DNA of 51,727 nt from NCBI GenBank assembly GCA_019358945.1, contig JAHHIE010000046.1, positions 1-51,727 of the forward strand, read 5' to 3'. Positions 51,649 to 51,727 of this stretch are shown piece by piece. The stretch comes from Stenomitos rutilans HA7619-LM2. Its GTDB lineage: Bacteria; Cyanobacteriota; Cyanobacteriia; Leptolyngbyales; Leptolyngbyaceae. Made by a program: the position numbers and the translations under genes. Within the stretch, counting starts at the first letter, position 1; the number at the start of each line of letters is the position of its first letter. The notes beneath the pieces are model-generated. The model did not search any database, had not been told where the DNA came from, and worked only from the letters and a program-made list of their open reading frames with translations.

Positions 51649-51727
51649 TCAAGCTGCTTTCAGGTCTGGGATTGGAAGAATCTGGCAGGTATCCATCCAA
51701 TCCATCAACTCATGTAAGGCTCGTTTG
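51649..51727 (-). CDS. Partial coding end, unidentified, truncated by the window edge
   Basis: On the minus strand an open frame enters from the right edge and stops at 51649-51651. The last 25 residues are KRALHELMDWMDTCQILPIP and then DLKAA. It looks protein-like but is too short to name. Its stop is only seven bases before the remnant that follows, so the remnant and this piece may have been joined by a rearrangement. Confidence 0.35.
   Translation of the reverse strand, partial: KRALHELMDWMDTCQILPIPDLKAA

Overview
The window is chromosomal DNA from an oxygenic cyanobacterium, probably of a Leptolyngbya-like or related lineage (the lineage is inference; the phylum is secure). The evidence is photosystem II genes (psbB, psbT, psbM, psbO), the cyanobacterial alkane pair (aldehyde-deformylating oxygenase and acyl-ACP reductase), chlD, a CrtW-type ketolase, a group 3 sigma factor, several small proteins of cyanobacteria-restricted families (DUF3155, DUF2949, DUF3611), and very frequent GCGATCGC (HIP1) octamers. 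No phage, plasmid, CRISPR or complete insertion sequence was found.

Layout. 0-2.5 kb: a decayed ATPase/DUF4276 fusion remnant, then a two-gene branched-chain/neutral amino acid ABC module (LivG, LivM). 2.8-8.6 kb: pgi, a Ycf29/Rre1-type response regulator, a subtilisin-like protease with a P domain, and an exported helical protein. 8.7-11.5 kb: a BolA/CGFS-glutaredoxin pair, three small membrane proteins (one of 48 codons), and an orphan MalG-like permease. 11.8-13.9 kb: alkane synthesis. 14.1-20.2 kb: a photosystem II neighbourhood: GNAT, psbT-psbB, a divergent [2Fe-2S] ferredoxin, psbM with a strong terminator, psbO, and a probable structured RNA ending in an intrinsic terminator. 20.7-32.8 kb: sigF, a large multi-PAS kinase, an SLH porin-like protein, a Hik2/CSK-type kinase, DUF3155, a cytochrome b6f cofactor-assembly candidate, a PadR regulator, a NarL-type regulator and a DUF3611 membrane protein. 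33.7-43.9 kb: clpB, an ethylene-receptor-like kinase translationally coupled to a REC-PAS kinase, an ABC exporter half, a 21-bp minisatellite, and a kinase-like protein whose phospho-acceptor His is replaced by Asp. 44-51.7 kb: chlD with two low-complexity insertions, crtW, proA, tRNA-Leu(GAG), an exported methyltransferase, truB and a decayed Rpn-type nuclease gene.

How it fits together. Two-component signalling is dense: two response regulators, four kinases that look competent, and one kinase-like protein without the His. A Hik2/CSK-like kinase and a Rre1/Ycf29-like regulator, known partners in redox and stress signalling in other cyanobacteria, both lie here about 21 kb apart, close to photosystem II genes. 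A second theme is low-complexity DNA. Related purine- or pyrimidine-rich tandem repeats sit in several intergenic spaces, have invaded the chlD reading frame twice, and may be related to the 21-bp array at 42.2-42.6 kb.

The most unusual items are the Asp-for-His kinase-like protein next to the minisatellite, the ethylene-receptor kinase/REC-PAS-kinase pair, the structured RNA after psbO, and the perfect 24-bp hairpin after psbT. Start positions were adjusted where a ribosome binding site or the family N-terminus favoured an internal start.
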